This document shows positions 1-7,834 of a stretch of DNA of 20,476 nucleotides, piece after piece; within the stretch, counting starts at the first letter, position 1; each line of letters begins with the position of its first letter. The notes under the pieces were generated by a model, which had not been told where the DNA came from, searched no databases, and saw nothing but the letters and a program-made list of their open reading frames with translations. The DNA comes from Marine Group III euryarchaeote CG-Epi4 (GTDB lineage Archaea > Thermoplasmatota > Poseidoniia > MGIII > CG-Epi1). The DNA lies in NCBI GenBank assembly GCA_001875365.1, contig MIYX01000004.1:1-20476 (forward strand), in the 5' to 3' direction. A program made the position numbers and the translations under genes.

Positions 1-194
1 TGAGCTTGTACAGTTTTTTGAGCTTCAGGGTCACTTGGCAACTTAGTTTGAGGAGAAAGCATATCGCCTTCTTCTTTCCAGTTAAATTTTAATTGTAAAT
101 CAGGATTCTCGTATTCAGGTTCTGCAGTGGCATTGCTTGTTAGCATAAACATTGCAGCGATTGCCAATGCTGTAAAGACTAATATTTGTCTCAT
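1..194 (-). CDS. Secreted protein, N-terminal part only (cut by window edge)
   Basis: The minus strand has an ATG at 194 followed by 64 open codons running off the window, so only the N-terminus is seen. It begins MRQILVFTALAIAAMFML and continues into TSNATAEPEYE: a short basic start, a hydrophobic core of about 15 residues and a small-residue A-x-A site near residue 24, which is a classical Sec signal peptide. The mature part that is visible is polar and acidic and matches no family I know. It follows the PGF-CTERM surface protein on the same strand, and a TATA-like box about 29 nt upstream suggests its own promoter. Export is well supported; the function is unknown. Confidence 0.7.
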   Translation of the reverse strand, partial: MRQILVFTALAIAAMFMLTSNATAEPEYENPDLQLKFNWKEEGDMLSPQTKLPSDPEAQKTVQA

Positions 195-218
195 AGGAAA
201 TTAACACTTTGAGTTTTC

Positions 219-228
219 TTTATTAAAC
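219..228 (-). promoter_or_regulatory. TATA-like box for the secreted-protein gene starting at 194
   Basis: On the minus strand the sequence reads TTTAATAAAG, centred about 29 nt before the ATG at 194. This is the distance expected of an archaeal TATA box driving a nearly leaderless transcript. It overlaps the stop codon of the preceding gene. Assigned by position and base composition only. Confidence 0.4.
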
Positions 229-1305
229 TTTTCTTCTGATAAATCCAGTAAATAGTAATGCAGAGATAACGGCGGCAAACTCGAAGCCAGGCAGCCCCAG
301 TAATCCACCATTTTCCTCTTCGCCAGCACTATTTACAACTAATTTATCAGCAATATTTAGTAGAATAGGCGTAGTTGTAGATGTATCTTTCTTTGAATAA
401 GAAAAACTGACTACACTTTGATCTAGTTTTGCATATTTATCCTCAATCTTCCAGGTTACTCTTTCAGAAATAATCTCACTGCCATTCAACATATATTTTG
501 AACCTTCAGATACTTTAGGATATCCCCTTGTTTGCTCGGCGTTGTTTAATTCTATACCATCAACTAGAATAGTTATGAAATTTCCATTTACAGCTTCATT
601 GCAGTCGGTTGACCAACCTTCAATAAATTCGAAATAAATAGTGTTTCCGCTAATTCCAGTGTTACCAAAAATTATGGCATTTGAAAGAACTTTCATACCA
701 GAGTCTCTAGTGAAATTATCATAATATATGTAAATTGATTGAAAAGCTTTCATTTCAGCTTTCACAGAAAGTTGCTGACCAGTAGTTAGGGTCGTACTTA
801 GGTCATTATTTGGTGTTGCTACGTATTCGCATGGTTCATCTTTACTTGCACCTTGTGAATCATCACATTCGCGATTTGCGTCTTCGTCTGTAAACTGATA
901 GATTTCATTTCCATCAATATAAACAGTCCATTGCAAGTCTAAGGCAGCGTCATAATCTTCTTCGCTTGTGTCTTCCACCCACCATAAATTAAACATTATA
1001 TTATTTATTTCAGTGTCGTAATTTACAGGATCACTTTCCCAAGTTCCCATATTCTTCCAGTCTCCTTTGTTTCTAGTAAATGGAGAACTGGTTTCGTAAG
1101 AAGAATGTCTTTCTTCAATTGCAACCCTTTCTAAATCGCCGCTTGTTTCTGGAGAAAATTTAGCACTTTCTTTAAGGTTTAAATGAACTGCTACTGGTTC
1201 TCCAGTTATTTCCTCTGCAGAAGAGTTACTGCTAATAAATAAAAAAAGTATACAAATTAAGAGTGCAATTAATATGTTTTTTTTGTTAGAGAGACCTATG
1301 TTCAT
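223..1305 (-). CDS. Surface protein with signal peptide and PGF-CTERM anchor
   Basis: An exported protein of 360 aa from the ATG at 1305. The N-terminus has basic residues, then the hydrophobic run ILIALLICILFLFISS and a cleavage-like SNSSA-EE. The body is acidic, rich in Ser/Thr/Asn and predicted beta-strand, with Asn-X-Ser/Thr sites that could be N-glycosylated. The C-terminus is a Pro-Gly-Phe at residues 339-341, a hydrophobic segment of about 15 residues and a basic IRRK tail. That is the tripartite PGF-CTERM signal, which archaeosortases are known to process in other archaea, linking the protein to lipid at the cell surface. An upstream in-frame ATG at 1377 would bury the signal peptide 24 residues deep and leave only 3 nt to the divergent gene; a TATA-like box 25 nt before 1305 also favours 1305. 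The ligand or role is unknown. Confidence 0.8.
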   Translation of the reverse strand: MNIGLSNKKNILIALLICILFLFISSNSSAEEITGEPVAVHLNLKESAKFSPETSGDLERVAIEERHSSYETSSPFTRNKGDWKNMGTWESDPVNYDTEINNIMFNLWWVEDTSEEDYDAALDLQWTVYIDGNEIYQFTDEDANRECDDSQGASKDEPCEYVATPNNDLSTTLTTGQQLSVKAEMKAFQSIYIYYDNFTRDSGMKVLSNAIIFGNTGISGNTIYFEFIEGWSTDCNEAVNGNFITILVDGIELNNAEQTRGYPKVSEGSKYMLNGSEIISERVTWKIEDKYAKLDQSVVSFSYSKKDTSTTTPILLNIADKLVVNSAGEEENGGLLGLPGFEFAAVISALLFTGFIRRKV

Positions 1306-1326
1306 ATTTTCCTTATATTGTAAGGG

Positions 1327-1335
1327 AATAAATTG
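1327..1335 (-). promoter_or_regulatory. TATA-like box for the PGF-CTERM protein gene
   Basis: The minus strand reads CAATTTATT here, centred about 25 nt before the ATG at 1305. It supports 1305 rather than 1377 as the start. Positional call only. Confidence 0.35.
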
Positions 1336-1380
1336 TTTTCCTATGGCACAAATAGTTAAGAAAGAGTTCTTTAGCAAGCT

Positions 1381-1671
1381 ATGAATGAATATTCAGTATC
1401 TCTTGAAAGAATAAATAAATATCTTGATTTAACAGCAAAAGCGGCTGCAAAAGTTTCGATTATTGCAGATGAAGGGACAGAGAATCATGCTAAGGCAGAG
1501 GATATTTTGGGAATGGTTAATGCATATCATTCAGATGCTAAGTTTTTTTTAAGCGAGGGTAGAGGTGATGATGCTTTTGCGGCAGTTAATTATGCACATG
1601 GTTGGATAGATTGTGGTGTAAGACTTGGATATTTAGATGGAAAAGGAGATTGGCAGCTCTTTACCCTTTAG
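1381..1671 (+). CDS. DUF357 family protein
   Basis: A 96-residue, mostly helical protein. The C-terminal AAVNYAHGWIDCGVRLGYLD (about 67-86) is the hallmark of DUF357, a small archaeal family of unknown function found across euryarchaea. The length is usual for the family and no signal peptide or membrane segment is present. It starts at ATG 1381, divergent from the PGF-CTERM gene. It converges on the winged-helix gene with only 2 nt between the two stop codons. Two imperfect helical hairpins are likely, but the biochemical role is not known. Confidence 0.8.
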   Translation: MNEYSVSLERINKYLDLTAKAAAKVSIIADEGTENHAKAEDILGMVNAYHSDAKFFLSEGRGDDAFAAVNYAHGWIDCGVRLGYLDGKGDWQLFTL

Positions 1672-1673
1672 TA

Positions 1674-1892
1674 CTAATTAGCACCAATTCGAATAGATCC
1701 GTCTCTATAATGGATATGAATATTATTTCTCATATACTCAGCTAGATTAGATAAGGATTCATAAACATCATTTTCTTTCATTTTCAGAGCTTTTGCAGCC
1801 TTCTTAGTAGACCATGGTTTTTCAACAAAATCATTCAATTTAAGATATTCATAGACTTTTTTGTCTGAATCAGTTAAATCATTTAGTGCCAT
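1674..1892 (-). CDS. Small winged-helix DNA-binding-like protein
   Basis: A 72-residue protein that looks like one winged helix-turn-helix domain. It has helix 1 (SDKKVYEYLKLN), helix 2 and a recognition-like helix (TKKAAKALKMKENDVYESLSN), a third helix, and a beta wing at the C-terminus (IHIHYRDGSIRIG). The pattern of Ala and Leu in the central helices is that of wHTH regulators, but no specific family is recognised. It lies 31 nt downstream of the topoisomerase IB gene on the same strand. An AT-rich palindrome at -27 suggests it can be transcribed alone. It could be a small transcription regulator or a nucleic-acid-binding accessory to the topoisomerase; neither is shown. Confidence 0.65.
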   Translation of the reverse strand: MALNDLTDSDKKVYEYLKLNDFVEKPWSTKKAAKALKMKENDVYESLSNLAEYMRNNIHIHYRDGSIRIGAN

Positions 1893-1915
1893 TAGTTTCC
1901 ATATGTGGTTAGGGT

Positions 1916-1923
1916 GTTTAAAC
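1916..1923 (-). promoter_or_regulatory. Palindromic TATA-like box for the winged-helix gene
   Basis: The perfect palindrome GTTTAAAC sits directly after the topoisomerase stop codon and is centred about 27 nt before the ATG at 1892. The distance fits an archaeal TATA box with a leaderless transcript. Inference from position and composition. Confidence 0.4.
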
Positions 1924-3051
1924 TTAACTATTTTCTAGGTATCTGATAACGTGGCTCTCGCTTTCGCTTAATGGATACATTTGCTCACCTAAGGTATCTT
2001 TCCATAGCCTAAAGAATGAGCCTTTTAGATAATCATTGATAAATCTAGGATGAATATAAGAGCCTCTACAGACTGCGGGAGTATTTCCTAGTTTTTTTGC
2101 AACTCCTTTTACCATTTTAGTTATGTTCTTTTTTCTTTGTTTTTTATCATCTTTTTTCTTAAATTGAGTTATTTCCTCTGCAGCCAACTTAGTTCCACCC
2201 CAGGTTCGGAAGTCTTTGGCAGTAAATTTCTCGCCAGACGCTTCTTGGATGTATTCGTTTACATGGTATGCCTTTACATCTTGAGTATTTCCTTCTTCGT
2301 CAAAGAATAAAAATAAATCATCTCCTTTACCTTTTTTTGCATCTTTACACATCATTACTAATGCTGGTAGATCAGGAATTTCTTCATCGTTAATCTCAAT
2401 TTCATGTTTCTTATTACTTTTTCCAACGAATGTAAATTTTCCGCCAACTTGTGAGTCATACCACTTATCATGGTCGTCTGTTATTTCAGTAGGCTCGAAA
2501 TCAATATGTTCATCTTGCATTGTTGACAAACCATATGTAGCTTTTTCCTTATCATCTCTGGAAGTTTCATTGCCAATTCTGATAAATGTGGTATCTAGTA
2601 ATCTAACTATCAAGGCCATCACTCTTTCATAAGGCAAATCATGTTGTTTTCCGTTGCCTTCAAAAGCTAAATCCTCGAAATATTTTTCTCTTATTTTAGG
2701 TAAAGTTCTTCCAAAAGTAGACATTTTCTCAAATTTAGCTTCACTTCTTAAATGAGTCCAAATAGGATGATAAATGTATTGAGTTCTATCTTTTGCATCT
2801 ATTCCAGTTGCTTGAAGATGGCCAGTTTTTTCTTTGCAAATCCACACCTCAGTCCATGCAGGAGGTATTCTCATTTCCTCAATTCTTTTAAGATCTCTTT
2901 TTCCCTTAATCTCCTTTCCATTGGAATCTAGAAAAGTGTGTGTTTCATCTTTTTCTATTTTACGAGTAAAACCTTCTTCTGTATTACTAGAATAGTATAG
3001 TCCCGCTTGCTCTGCGTCGGCAATTGCATTTATTTTCTTTTCATTCGCCAT
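1924..3051 (-). CDS. DNA topoisomerase IB, bacterial/poxvirus type
   Basis: A type IB topoisomerase of 375 aa, which relaxes positive and negative supercoils through a 3'-phosphotyrosine intermediate without ATP. The active-site residues can all be placed: R158 in FIRIGNE, K211 in FVGKSNKKHE, R282 in DFRTWGGT, N323 in LGNTPAVCRGSYIHP and the nucleophile Y332 in the same motif. The Asn at Tyr-9, where poxvirus enzymes have His, is typical of the bacterial (Deinococcus-type) subfamily, as are the length and the NTPAVCR signature. This is not the larger eukaryote-like TopIB of Thaumarchaeota. Its ATG overlaps the stop of the upstream M29 peptidase gene by one base (TAATG), so the two are probably translationally coupled. 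A bacterial or viral source by transfer is inferred. Confidence 0.95.
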   Translation of the reverse strand: MANEKKINAIADAEQAGLYYSSNTEEGFTRKIEKDETHTFLDSNGKEIKGKRDLKRIEEMRIPPAWTEVWICKEKTGHLQATGIDAKDRTQYIYHPIWTHLRSEAKFEKMSTFGRTLPKIREKYFEDLAFEGNGKQHDLPYERVMALIVRLLDTTFIRIGNETSRDDKEKATYGLSTMQDEHIDFEPTEITDDHDKWYDSQVGGKFTFVGKSNKKHEIEINDEEIPDLPALVMMCKDAKKGKGDDLFLFFDEEGNTQDVKAYHVNEYIQEASGEKFTAKDFRTWGGTKLAAEEITQFKKKDDKKQRKKNITKMVKGVAKKLGNTPAVCRGSYIHPRFINDYLKGSFFRLWKDTLGEQMYPLSESESHVIRYLENS

Positions 3052-4166
3052 TATACTAAATTTTCGGGATTCAGCCCTTTTAGTTCAGGAATAACAAACA
3101 TTCCATCTTTTCGAATTAAAACATCATCAAACCAGATTTCACCGCCACCATAATCTGGGCGTTGAATTAGTACCATGTCCCAGTGTATATCCGATCTATT
3201 TCCGTTATCTGCAATATCATAGGCGTTTCCAGGAGTAAAGTGGAAACTACCAGCTATTTTTTCATCAAACAAAATATCTCTCATTGGTTCAGTTATGTAT
3301 GGGTTAAAGGCAATTGCAAATTCTCCGATGAATCTACCACCTTCATCTGTATCAAGTATTGAGTTCAGTTTTTCTTCGTCACTTCCAGTTGCTTTAACAA
3401 CCTTACCTTTTTCAAATTCTAATCTTATATCATTGAAAACGGTACCGTGGTACAATGTTTCAGCATTAAATTGAATGTGTCCTTCTACAGAATCTTTTAC
3501 TGGAGCTGTAAAGCATTCGCCATCAGGAATGTTCCGTTCACCAGCGCATCTTATTGCTGGAATGTCTTTAATTGAAAACTTTAGATCAGTTCCTGGACCT
3601 TTGATATGAACTTTATCAGCTTCAGTCATTAATTTTTCTAATGGTTTCATCGCCTCATCCATCCTCTTATAATCTAAGCAACAGACGTCGAAGTAGAATT
3701 TTTCAAAAGCTTCTGTAGACATATTAGCTTGTTGAGCCATAGATGGTGTCGGCCATCTCAAAACAACCCATTTTGTGTTTGCAACACGCTCTTTGAAATG
3801 AACCTTTTGTAGAAGTTCAGATTGATAAATGGCCATTTTTTCGGATTCAATATCAGACATTTCAGAAATATTGAGACTTCCTCTAAGTCCAATGTATGCG
3901 TCCATTTCCTTCATTCTAAATTTTTCTACATCACCCATTAATCCCATATGTTCTTCTGAAGTATCAGAAATTAGTTCTTTTAGAATTAAGTTATTTTTCC
4001 AAGTAACAAAGGGGATTCCTCCAACTTTACGTGCAGCTCTAATGGTAGCGATTACCATTTCTTGAGGAATGTCAAAAGCTTCAATCAATACTTTTTCACC
4101 CTTGGCTAATGTGCAAGAATGGTTGATTAGCAAATCAGCTAATTTCTCAAATTGTGAATGAATCAT
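3051..4166 (-). CDS. M29-family metallo-aminopeptidase
   Basis: A cytoplasmic aminopeptidase of the M29 family (thermophilic aminopeptidase, AmpS/AmpT type; EC 3.4.11.-), 371 aa against the family's usual 360-415. It removes N-terminal residues from peptides using two metal ions. The metal-site residues are visible: E217 in [10 protein letters not shown]282 in [10 protein letters not shown]309 and Y316 in HFTPGNAY, and H328 and D330 in SDIHWDM. No signal peptide is present. It is preceded by gatD on the same strand (35 nt gap) and overlaps the topoisomerase start by one base, so gatD, this gene and the topoisomerase probably form one transcription unit. The natural substrate is unknown, and the link to topoisomerase is not functionally obvious. 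Confidence 0.92.
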   Translation of the reverse strand: MIHSQFEKLADLLINHSCTLAKGEKVLIEAFDIPQEMVIATIRAARKVGGIPFVTWKNNLILKELISDTSEEHMGLMGDVEKFRMKEMDAYIGLRGSLNISEMSDIESEKMAIYQSELLQKVHFKERVANTKWVVLRWPTPSMAQQANMSTEAFEKFYFDVCCLDYKRMDEAMKPLEKLMTEADKVHIKGPGTDLKFSIKDIPAIRCAGERNIPDGECFTAPVKDSVEGHIQFNAETLYHGTVFNDIRLEFEKGKVVKATGSDEEKLNSILDTDEGGRFIGEFAIAFNPYITEPMRDILFDEKIAGSFHFTPGNAYDIADNGNRSDIHWDMVLIQRPDYGGGEIWFDDVLIRKDGMFVIPELKGLNPENLV

Positions 4167-4201
4167 AGCAACACAATTGAGCGCAGTCTAAAGAGCTTTT
4201 C

Positions 4202-5467
4202 TCAGATTAATTTTCTTGTGTTTGATAATTCACCAACGATATTTTTACCCATTAATTCTTCTACTTTATCAGGTTCATGTTTTGTTAGCCACATCATTTT
4301 GACAAGTGAAGTTTCGGGTAATGTATCGTATGTTTCCACGACACCTTTTTCCAATAGTTCTCTTCCATTTCTGTAAACATTAAGATTAGTAGTTCCAGCT
4401 AAACACTGTGTAGACATTGCAACAGGAATGTCTTTAGCCGTTTTCCTTATTGAGTCTAATAAATTTGAGTTTATATGTCCCAATCCTGTGCCAGCTATCA
4501 CAACACCTTTCTTTGAAGAAACGGTGCTCTCCCAGTCTTCGGCTTTAAATCCAGGATGGGCCCAGACCATAGCTATATTTTCATCAAATCCAGATCGGAT
4601 AATAGTTTTGTCGCTAATTGGTTTGTATTTTCCTTTCCATTCAATATTTTCACCCACAATACCTATAGGCTCATCATTCAACGATGTAAAAGCATTTCTT
4701 TTTGATGAATGATTCTTTCGAGTTCTGTTGCCTCGCCAGATAGCCACGTTTAGATCATCGGTAGTTTCGTGCATAGCAATAGATACTTCGCCTAAGTCAG
4801 TCATTGCAGCTTTTGCAGCACCTTCTAAGTTCAGGTGGGCATCACTTGAAGGCCTATCAGGGCTTCTTTGAGAACCTGTAAAAATAACAGGATTTGATAG
4901 TTCAGGTAATTGGAATGAAAGTGCTGCAGCAGAATAGCCCATAGTATCTGTTCCATGGCCAATTATAATTCCGTGATTTTTCTTTGAATGTATTTCTTCA
5001 ACTTTAACAGCCATTTGCTCCCAATGTTTAGGTTGCATATCTTCAGAGGCTAGAGATAGTAAAGGTTCAGCTTCAATATTAGCAATTTCTTTTAATGAGC
5101 TGACAGAATTTACAAGCTGTTCAGCAGTTATTGCAGGGCTTACAGCTCCAGTTTTGTAATCTACAAAAGAAGCTATTGTTCCACCAGTTCCAAGTATTGT
5201 TATATCCTTTAATTTTTCATTTTTTTCATTAACTAGTTTACTACTTTGTTTTTCCTTTGCCTTTTCAATAATACTAATTTCAGCATCTTCTGTAGAAACT
5301 CCAATATTATAGCCATTGTCTAACTTTAGAACAATAATATGTTCTCCTGAAAACTTATTTCTAGGCATAACAATCCCTTCCAAAGTTTGCTCTTTATTGG
5401 TAATTTTTACTTTATCGTAAATGTTTGCGCCATTATCGCTAATGAATTTCTCGGCCAATTGAGGCAT
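4202..5467 (-). CDS. gatD: Glutamyl-tRNA(Gln) amidotransferase subunit D
   Basis: Subunit D of the archaeal GatDE complex, the L-asparaginase-like glutaminase. It releases ammonia that GatE uses to convert Glu-tRNA(Gln) to Gln-tRNA(Gln). The 421 aa match the family. Residues 1-70 form the small GatD-specific N-terminal beta domain; from about 88 runs the asparaginase domain. It has the catalytic threonines T97 (ILGTGGTIAS) and T173 with D174 (IIIGHGTDTMGY), the TGSQRSPDRPSSDA loop and the lysine K251 (RGNRTRKNHSS). The N-terminal extension and the RPSSD loop separate it from ordinary asparaginases. The partner gene gatE is not in this window. The ATG at 5467 has an AT-box 26 nt upstream, shared with the divergent HEAT-repeat gene. 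Confidence 0.96.
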   Translation of the reverse strand: MPQLAEKFISDNGANIYDKVKITNKEQTLEGIVMPRNKFSGEHIIVLKLDNGYNIGVSTEDAEISIIEKAKEKQSSKLVNEKNEKLKDITILGTGGTIASFVDYKTGAVSPAITAEQLVNSVSSLKEIANIEAEPLLSLASEDMQPKHWEQMAVKVEEIHSKKNHGIIIGHGTDTMGYSAAALSFQLPELSNPVIFTGSQRSPDRPSSDAHLNLEGAAKAAMTDLGEVSIAMHETTDDLNVAIWRGNRTRKNHSSKRNAFTSLNDEPIGIVGENIEWKGKYKPISDKTIIRSGFDENIAMVWAHPGFKAEDWESTVSSKKGVVIAGTGLGHINSNLLDSIRKTAKDIPVAMSTQCLAGTTNLNVYRNGRELLEKGVVETYDTLPETSLVKMMWLTKHEPDKVEELMGKNIVGELSNTRKLI

Positions 5468-5487
5468 AGTCCTTCATTGAGGCGAGG

Positions 5488-5498
5488 TTTATTACTAT
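5488..5498. promoter_or_regulatory. Shared TATA-like box between gatD and the HEAT-repeat gene
   Basis: The AT-rich TTTATTACTAT lies in the 49-nt divergent spacer. Its centre is about 26 nt from the gatD ATG and 24 nt from the GTG of the HEAT gene. One box could serve both directions with leaderless transcripts. Inferred from position. Confidence 0.45.
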
Positions 5499-5516
5499 CA
5501 TCCCCATACGGTAAGT

Positions 5517-6572
5517 GTGGGTTTCAGGGATAGATTACAGAACTTGAAGGATTCCGTAGGTCAGTGGGCAGAGACTGCCAGCGGAGGTTCCCAAGATAAT
5601 AGAATAGAAAAAAACCTTACTGAGATGTCTGCAGGTACGGAGATTCAAAGAGCTGCTGCAATCAAGGCATTAGTTATTCAAGCTCAGACTGAGGATAAAT
5701 GGCTTGATCCAATTATAGATTCATTCATTCGAGTATTACCTGATCAGATGGAATCTCCACAAGAAGCGTTGATTGAGGGGTTAATGGAGCTAAGAAAGGC
5801 TAGGCCCAAAAGAGCGAAAGAAATTTTTGAAGGTATGCAATCTGCTTTAGATAGTCCATATCCTTCCGTTCGTTCCAGAGTAGTAGATATTTGGACAACA
5901 TTTTCATTAAAATCTAAGTCTAATAATAGTGATACTATAGCTGATTTATTCGAAATGCTAAGTGACGATGATAAGGATGTGCGGTATCAAACTCAAAAAT
6001 CACTTTCCAAGATTATGAATACAATACCTAAAGCTGCCCTTCCGGCTTTGAAACATGCTCTTCGTGACGATGACTGGCGAGTAGTTTACCATTCCATAGT
6101 ATTATTGACTGAATTTGCTAAAAAGTATCCACAACCTTCCGTTGCATTAGCTCCAGAAGTAGTCTCAGCTTTTAATTCAGGTGAAAAATTAAAGGAAAGA
6201 GCTGCAGATTGCATTGGCATGTTGGGTTTGGCAAACCCACATTCAGTTAAGGATGCAGTTCCAGGATTGATTAAAGGTATTGAGAGTAAATCATCTGAAT
6301 TACGTAAAGCTTCAGCTAAGGCAGTAGGAAGAATTGGTAGTAAAGATGCAATGGTTGTTTTTCATGCAGTTCCTAAATTAGCAAAAGTATTGAAGAATGA
6401 TGATTGGTATGTTCATACTGAAGTTGTTAAGGCTTTAGGATATATTGGATCCAACAAACCTACTTTGGTCAAACCACATTTAGCAATAATTAAGAACAGA
6501 ACAACTACAGGGGCAGATAGGAATATTTGTCAAGCTGCAGAGTGGGCTTACAAGAAAGCTGGCGGGAAATAG
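5517..6572 (+). CDS. HEAT-repeat protein, first gene of a translation-related operon
   Basis: A soluble all-helical protein of 351 aa starting at GTG 5517. After an amphipathic N-terminus (MGFRDRLQNLKDSVGQW) it consists of paired helices of about 35-40 residues with HEAT consensus features. Examples are SALDSPYPSVRSRVVDIW, LSDDDKDVRYQTQKSL, LRDDDWRVVYHSIVLL, ESKSSELRKASAKAVGRIG and LKNDDWYVHTEVVKALGYIG. These D-x-x-x-V-R turns and A-A-x-A-L-G helices form a superhelical scaffold for protein binding. No catalytic motif is seen. Its stop codon abuts the ATG of the FtsJ-type methyltransferase with no spacer, so the two are co-expressed. It may be a partner or scaffold for that enzyme; HEAT proteins are too generic to say more from sequence alone. 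Confidence 0.85.
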   Translation: MGFRDRLQNLKDSVGQWAETASGGSQDNRIEKNLTEMSAGTEIQRAAAIKALVIQAQTEDKWLDPIIDSFIRVLPDQMESPQEALIEGLMELRKARPKRAKEIFEGMQSALDSPYPSVRSRVVDIWTTFSLKSKSNNSDTIADLFEMLSDDDKDVRYQTQKSLSKIMNTIPKAALPALKHALRDDDWRVVYHSIVLLTEFAKKYPQPSVALAPEVVSAFNSGEKLKERAADCIGMLGLANPHSVKDAVPGLIKGIESKSSELRKASAKAVGRIGSKDAMVVFHAVPKLAKVLKNDDWYVHTEVVKALGYIGSNKPTLVKPHLAIIKNRTTTGADRNICQAAEWAYKKAGGK

Positions 6573-7163
6573 ATGCCAGGCCAAGGTCGTCAAGGCCGTA
6601 GTGATGCATTTCAAAGGAAAGCTCGACGTGAAGGTTACCGAGCTCGGTCAACGTACAAATTAAAAGATATACAAAAAAGAAGTAAAATATTCAAAACTGG
6701 AGACAAGGTGTTGGACTTGGGTGCAGCACCGGGTGGCTGGTCTCAGGTTGCATTAGAATTTATAGGTGAAGAAGGAAAACTTGTTGGAGTAGATTTACAA
6801 CACATATTACCGTTGACAGGCGCCCTTTTCATTCAGGGAGACTTACGTGAATCAGAGACAAGAGAGCAATTACAGGAATTAATGCCCAAGGCCGATGTAG
6901 TGATATCAGATATGAGCCCTAATTTATCAGGAAATTATTCGGTAGATCAAGCACGTTCGGTTGAGTTATCTTCTTTAGCTTTAGAGATTGCAGCTGAAAG
7001 GAAAGCTTCAGCATTTGTTGTGAAGGTGTTTGAAGGAGCTGATTTTCAAGAGTATAGAAAAGCAGTAATCGATGAATTTGGTTCAGTAAGAACTTTATCT
7101 CCTGAGGCCTCTCGTAAGCAATCAAGCGAAGTATATCTGATAGCTAAGCGGAAACGTCGATGA
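6573..7163 (+). CDS. FtsJ/RlmE-type RNA 2'-O-ribose methyltransferase
   Basis: An S-adenosylmethionine-dependent 2'-O-ribose methyltransferase of 196 aa. The SAM-binding motif is VLDLGAAPGGWSQVA (46-60). The catalytic K-D-K-E tetrad is complete: K29 (RSTYKL), D113 (ISDMSPN), K151 (FVVKVFEG) and E186 (SSEVYLI). The basic first 25 residues fit RNA contact. Bacterial RlmE modifies U2552 of 23S rRNA; eukaryotic relatives Spb1 and Trm7 act on rRNA and tRNA. Many archaeal homologues carry a C-terminal TRAM domain; this one ends right after the Rossmann fold. It starts immediately after the HEAT gene and its last 4 nt overlap the dph6 start (ATGA). The enzyme class is certain; whether rRNA or tRNA is the target is not. 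Confidence 0.95.
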   Translation: MPGQGRQGRSDAFQRKARREGYRARSTYKLKDIQKRSKIFKTGDKVLDLGAAPGGWSQVALEFIGEEGKLVGVDLQHILPLTGALFIQGDLRESETREQLQELMPKADVVISDMSPNLSGNYSVDQARSVELSSLALEIAAERKASAFVVKVFEGADFQEYRKAVIDEFGSVRTLSPEASRKQSSEVYLIAKRKRR

Positions 7164-7834
7164 AATTAGGAATACTTTTCTCAGGAGGTAAGGATTCGTA
7201 TATTGCAATGCATTTAGCTTCAGAAGATCACGAAATATCATGTTTGCTGACAATTAAATCTTCTAACCAAGACAGCTGGATGTTCCATACTCCAGCAATT
7301 ACATGGACAAAATTACAAGCGGAATCTCTAGGCATTCCACAAGTTATTCAGGAAACTGCGGGGATTCAAGATGATGAATTGGATGATTTATTTACTTTAA
7401 TCAAAAAAGCAAAAAAAGAATACTCAATTCAAGGAATAGTTACAGGAGCCTTAGCATCAACATACCAATCAACGAGAATACAAAATATTTGTAATAAATT
7501 GAATTTATGGTGCTTTAATCCAATTTGGCAATTGTCTCAAGAAAAATTATTAGAGAAACTTCAAACTTACAATGTTACTTCTATTATTACCGGAATCGCA
7601 GCAGAACCATTTGATGAATCCTGGTTGGGAAAAGAGATTAATTCCTCTACAATTAATGAATTATTATTATACTCAAAAAAGTATAGAATTAATCCTGCTG
7701 GCGAAGGAGGAGAATTTGAATCTTTAGTAATTAACGCACCTATGTTTTCAAAAAGGTTAGAGGTACTATCTTCAAAAATACACTATTCTAATTTTTCAGG
7801 TCGTCTAGAAATAAAGGAGGCTAAACTCAAATGA
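7160..7834 (+). CDS. dph6: Diphthine-ammonia ligase-type ATP pyrophosphatase (Dph6 family)
   Basis: An N-type ATP-pyrophosphatase of 224 aa that in yeast and humans performs the last step of diphthamide synthesis: amidation of diphthine on elongation factor 2 with ATP and ammonium. Diagnostic sequences are the PP-loop SGGKDS (8-13), TGALASTYQSTRI (95-107) and the family-specific GEGGEFESLV (181-190). The length is usual for the archaeal MJ0570-like proteins. It overlaps the upstream methyltransferase and the downstream amidotransferase by 4 nt each, so all three are translationally coupled. Unlike many ATP-PPases it carries no glutaminase domain of its own, and a separate glutaminase gene follows directly. 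The other diphthamide genes (dph2, dph5) and EF-2 are not in the window. Confidence 0.92.
   Translation: MKLGILFSGGKDSYIAMHLASEDHEISCLLTIKSSNQDSWMFHTPAITWTKLQAESLGIPQVIQETAGIQDDELDDLFTLIKKAKKEYSIQGIVTGALASTYQSTRIQNICNKLNLWCFNPIWQLSQEKLLEKLQTYNVTSIITGIAAEPFDESWLGKEINSSTINELLLYSKKYRINPAGEGGEFESLVINAPMFSKRLEVLSSKIHYSNFSGRLEIKEAKLK
7813..7820 (+). promoter_or_regulatory. Strong Shine-Dalgarno sequence for the amidotransferase gene
   Basis: AAAGGAGG lies within the last codons of dph6, 10 nt before the ATG at 7831. It fixes the start of the amidotransferase and shows independent initiation inside the operon. Most first genes in this window look leaderless, so this is the clearest ribosome binding site here. 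Confidence 0.7.

Noticed and set aside
1306..1377. Upstream ATG extension of the PGF-CTERM protein
   Set aside because: It would place 24 residues before the signal peptide and leave 3 nt to the divergent DUF357 start; the AT-box fits the ATG at 1305.
3829..4712. Three plus-strand open frames opposite the M29 peptidase and gatD genes
   Set aside because: Both minus-strand genes have conserved catalytic motifs; the antisense translations are Ser/Ile/Phe-rich shadows with no start signals.
6919..7125. 68-codon minus-strand frame inside the methyltransferase gene
   Set aside because: It is antisense to the catalytic K151/E186 region; no independent evidence of coding.
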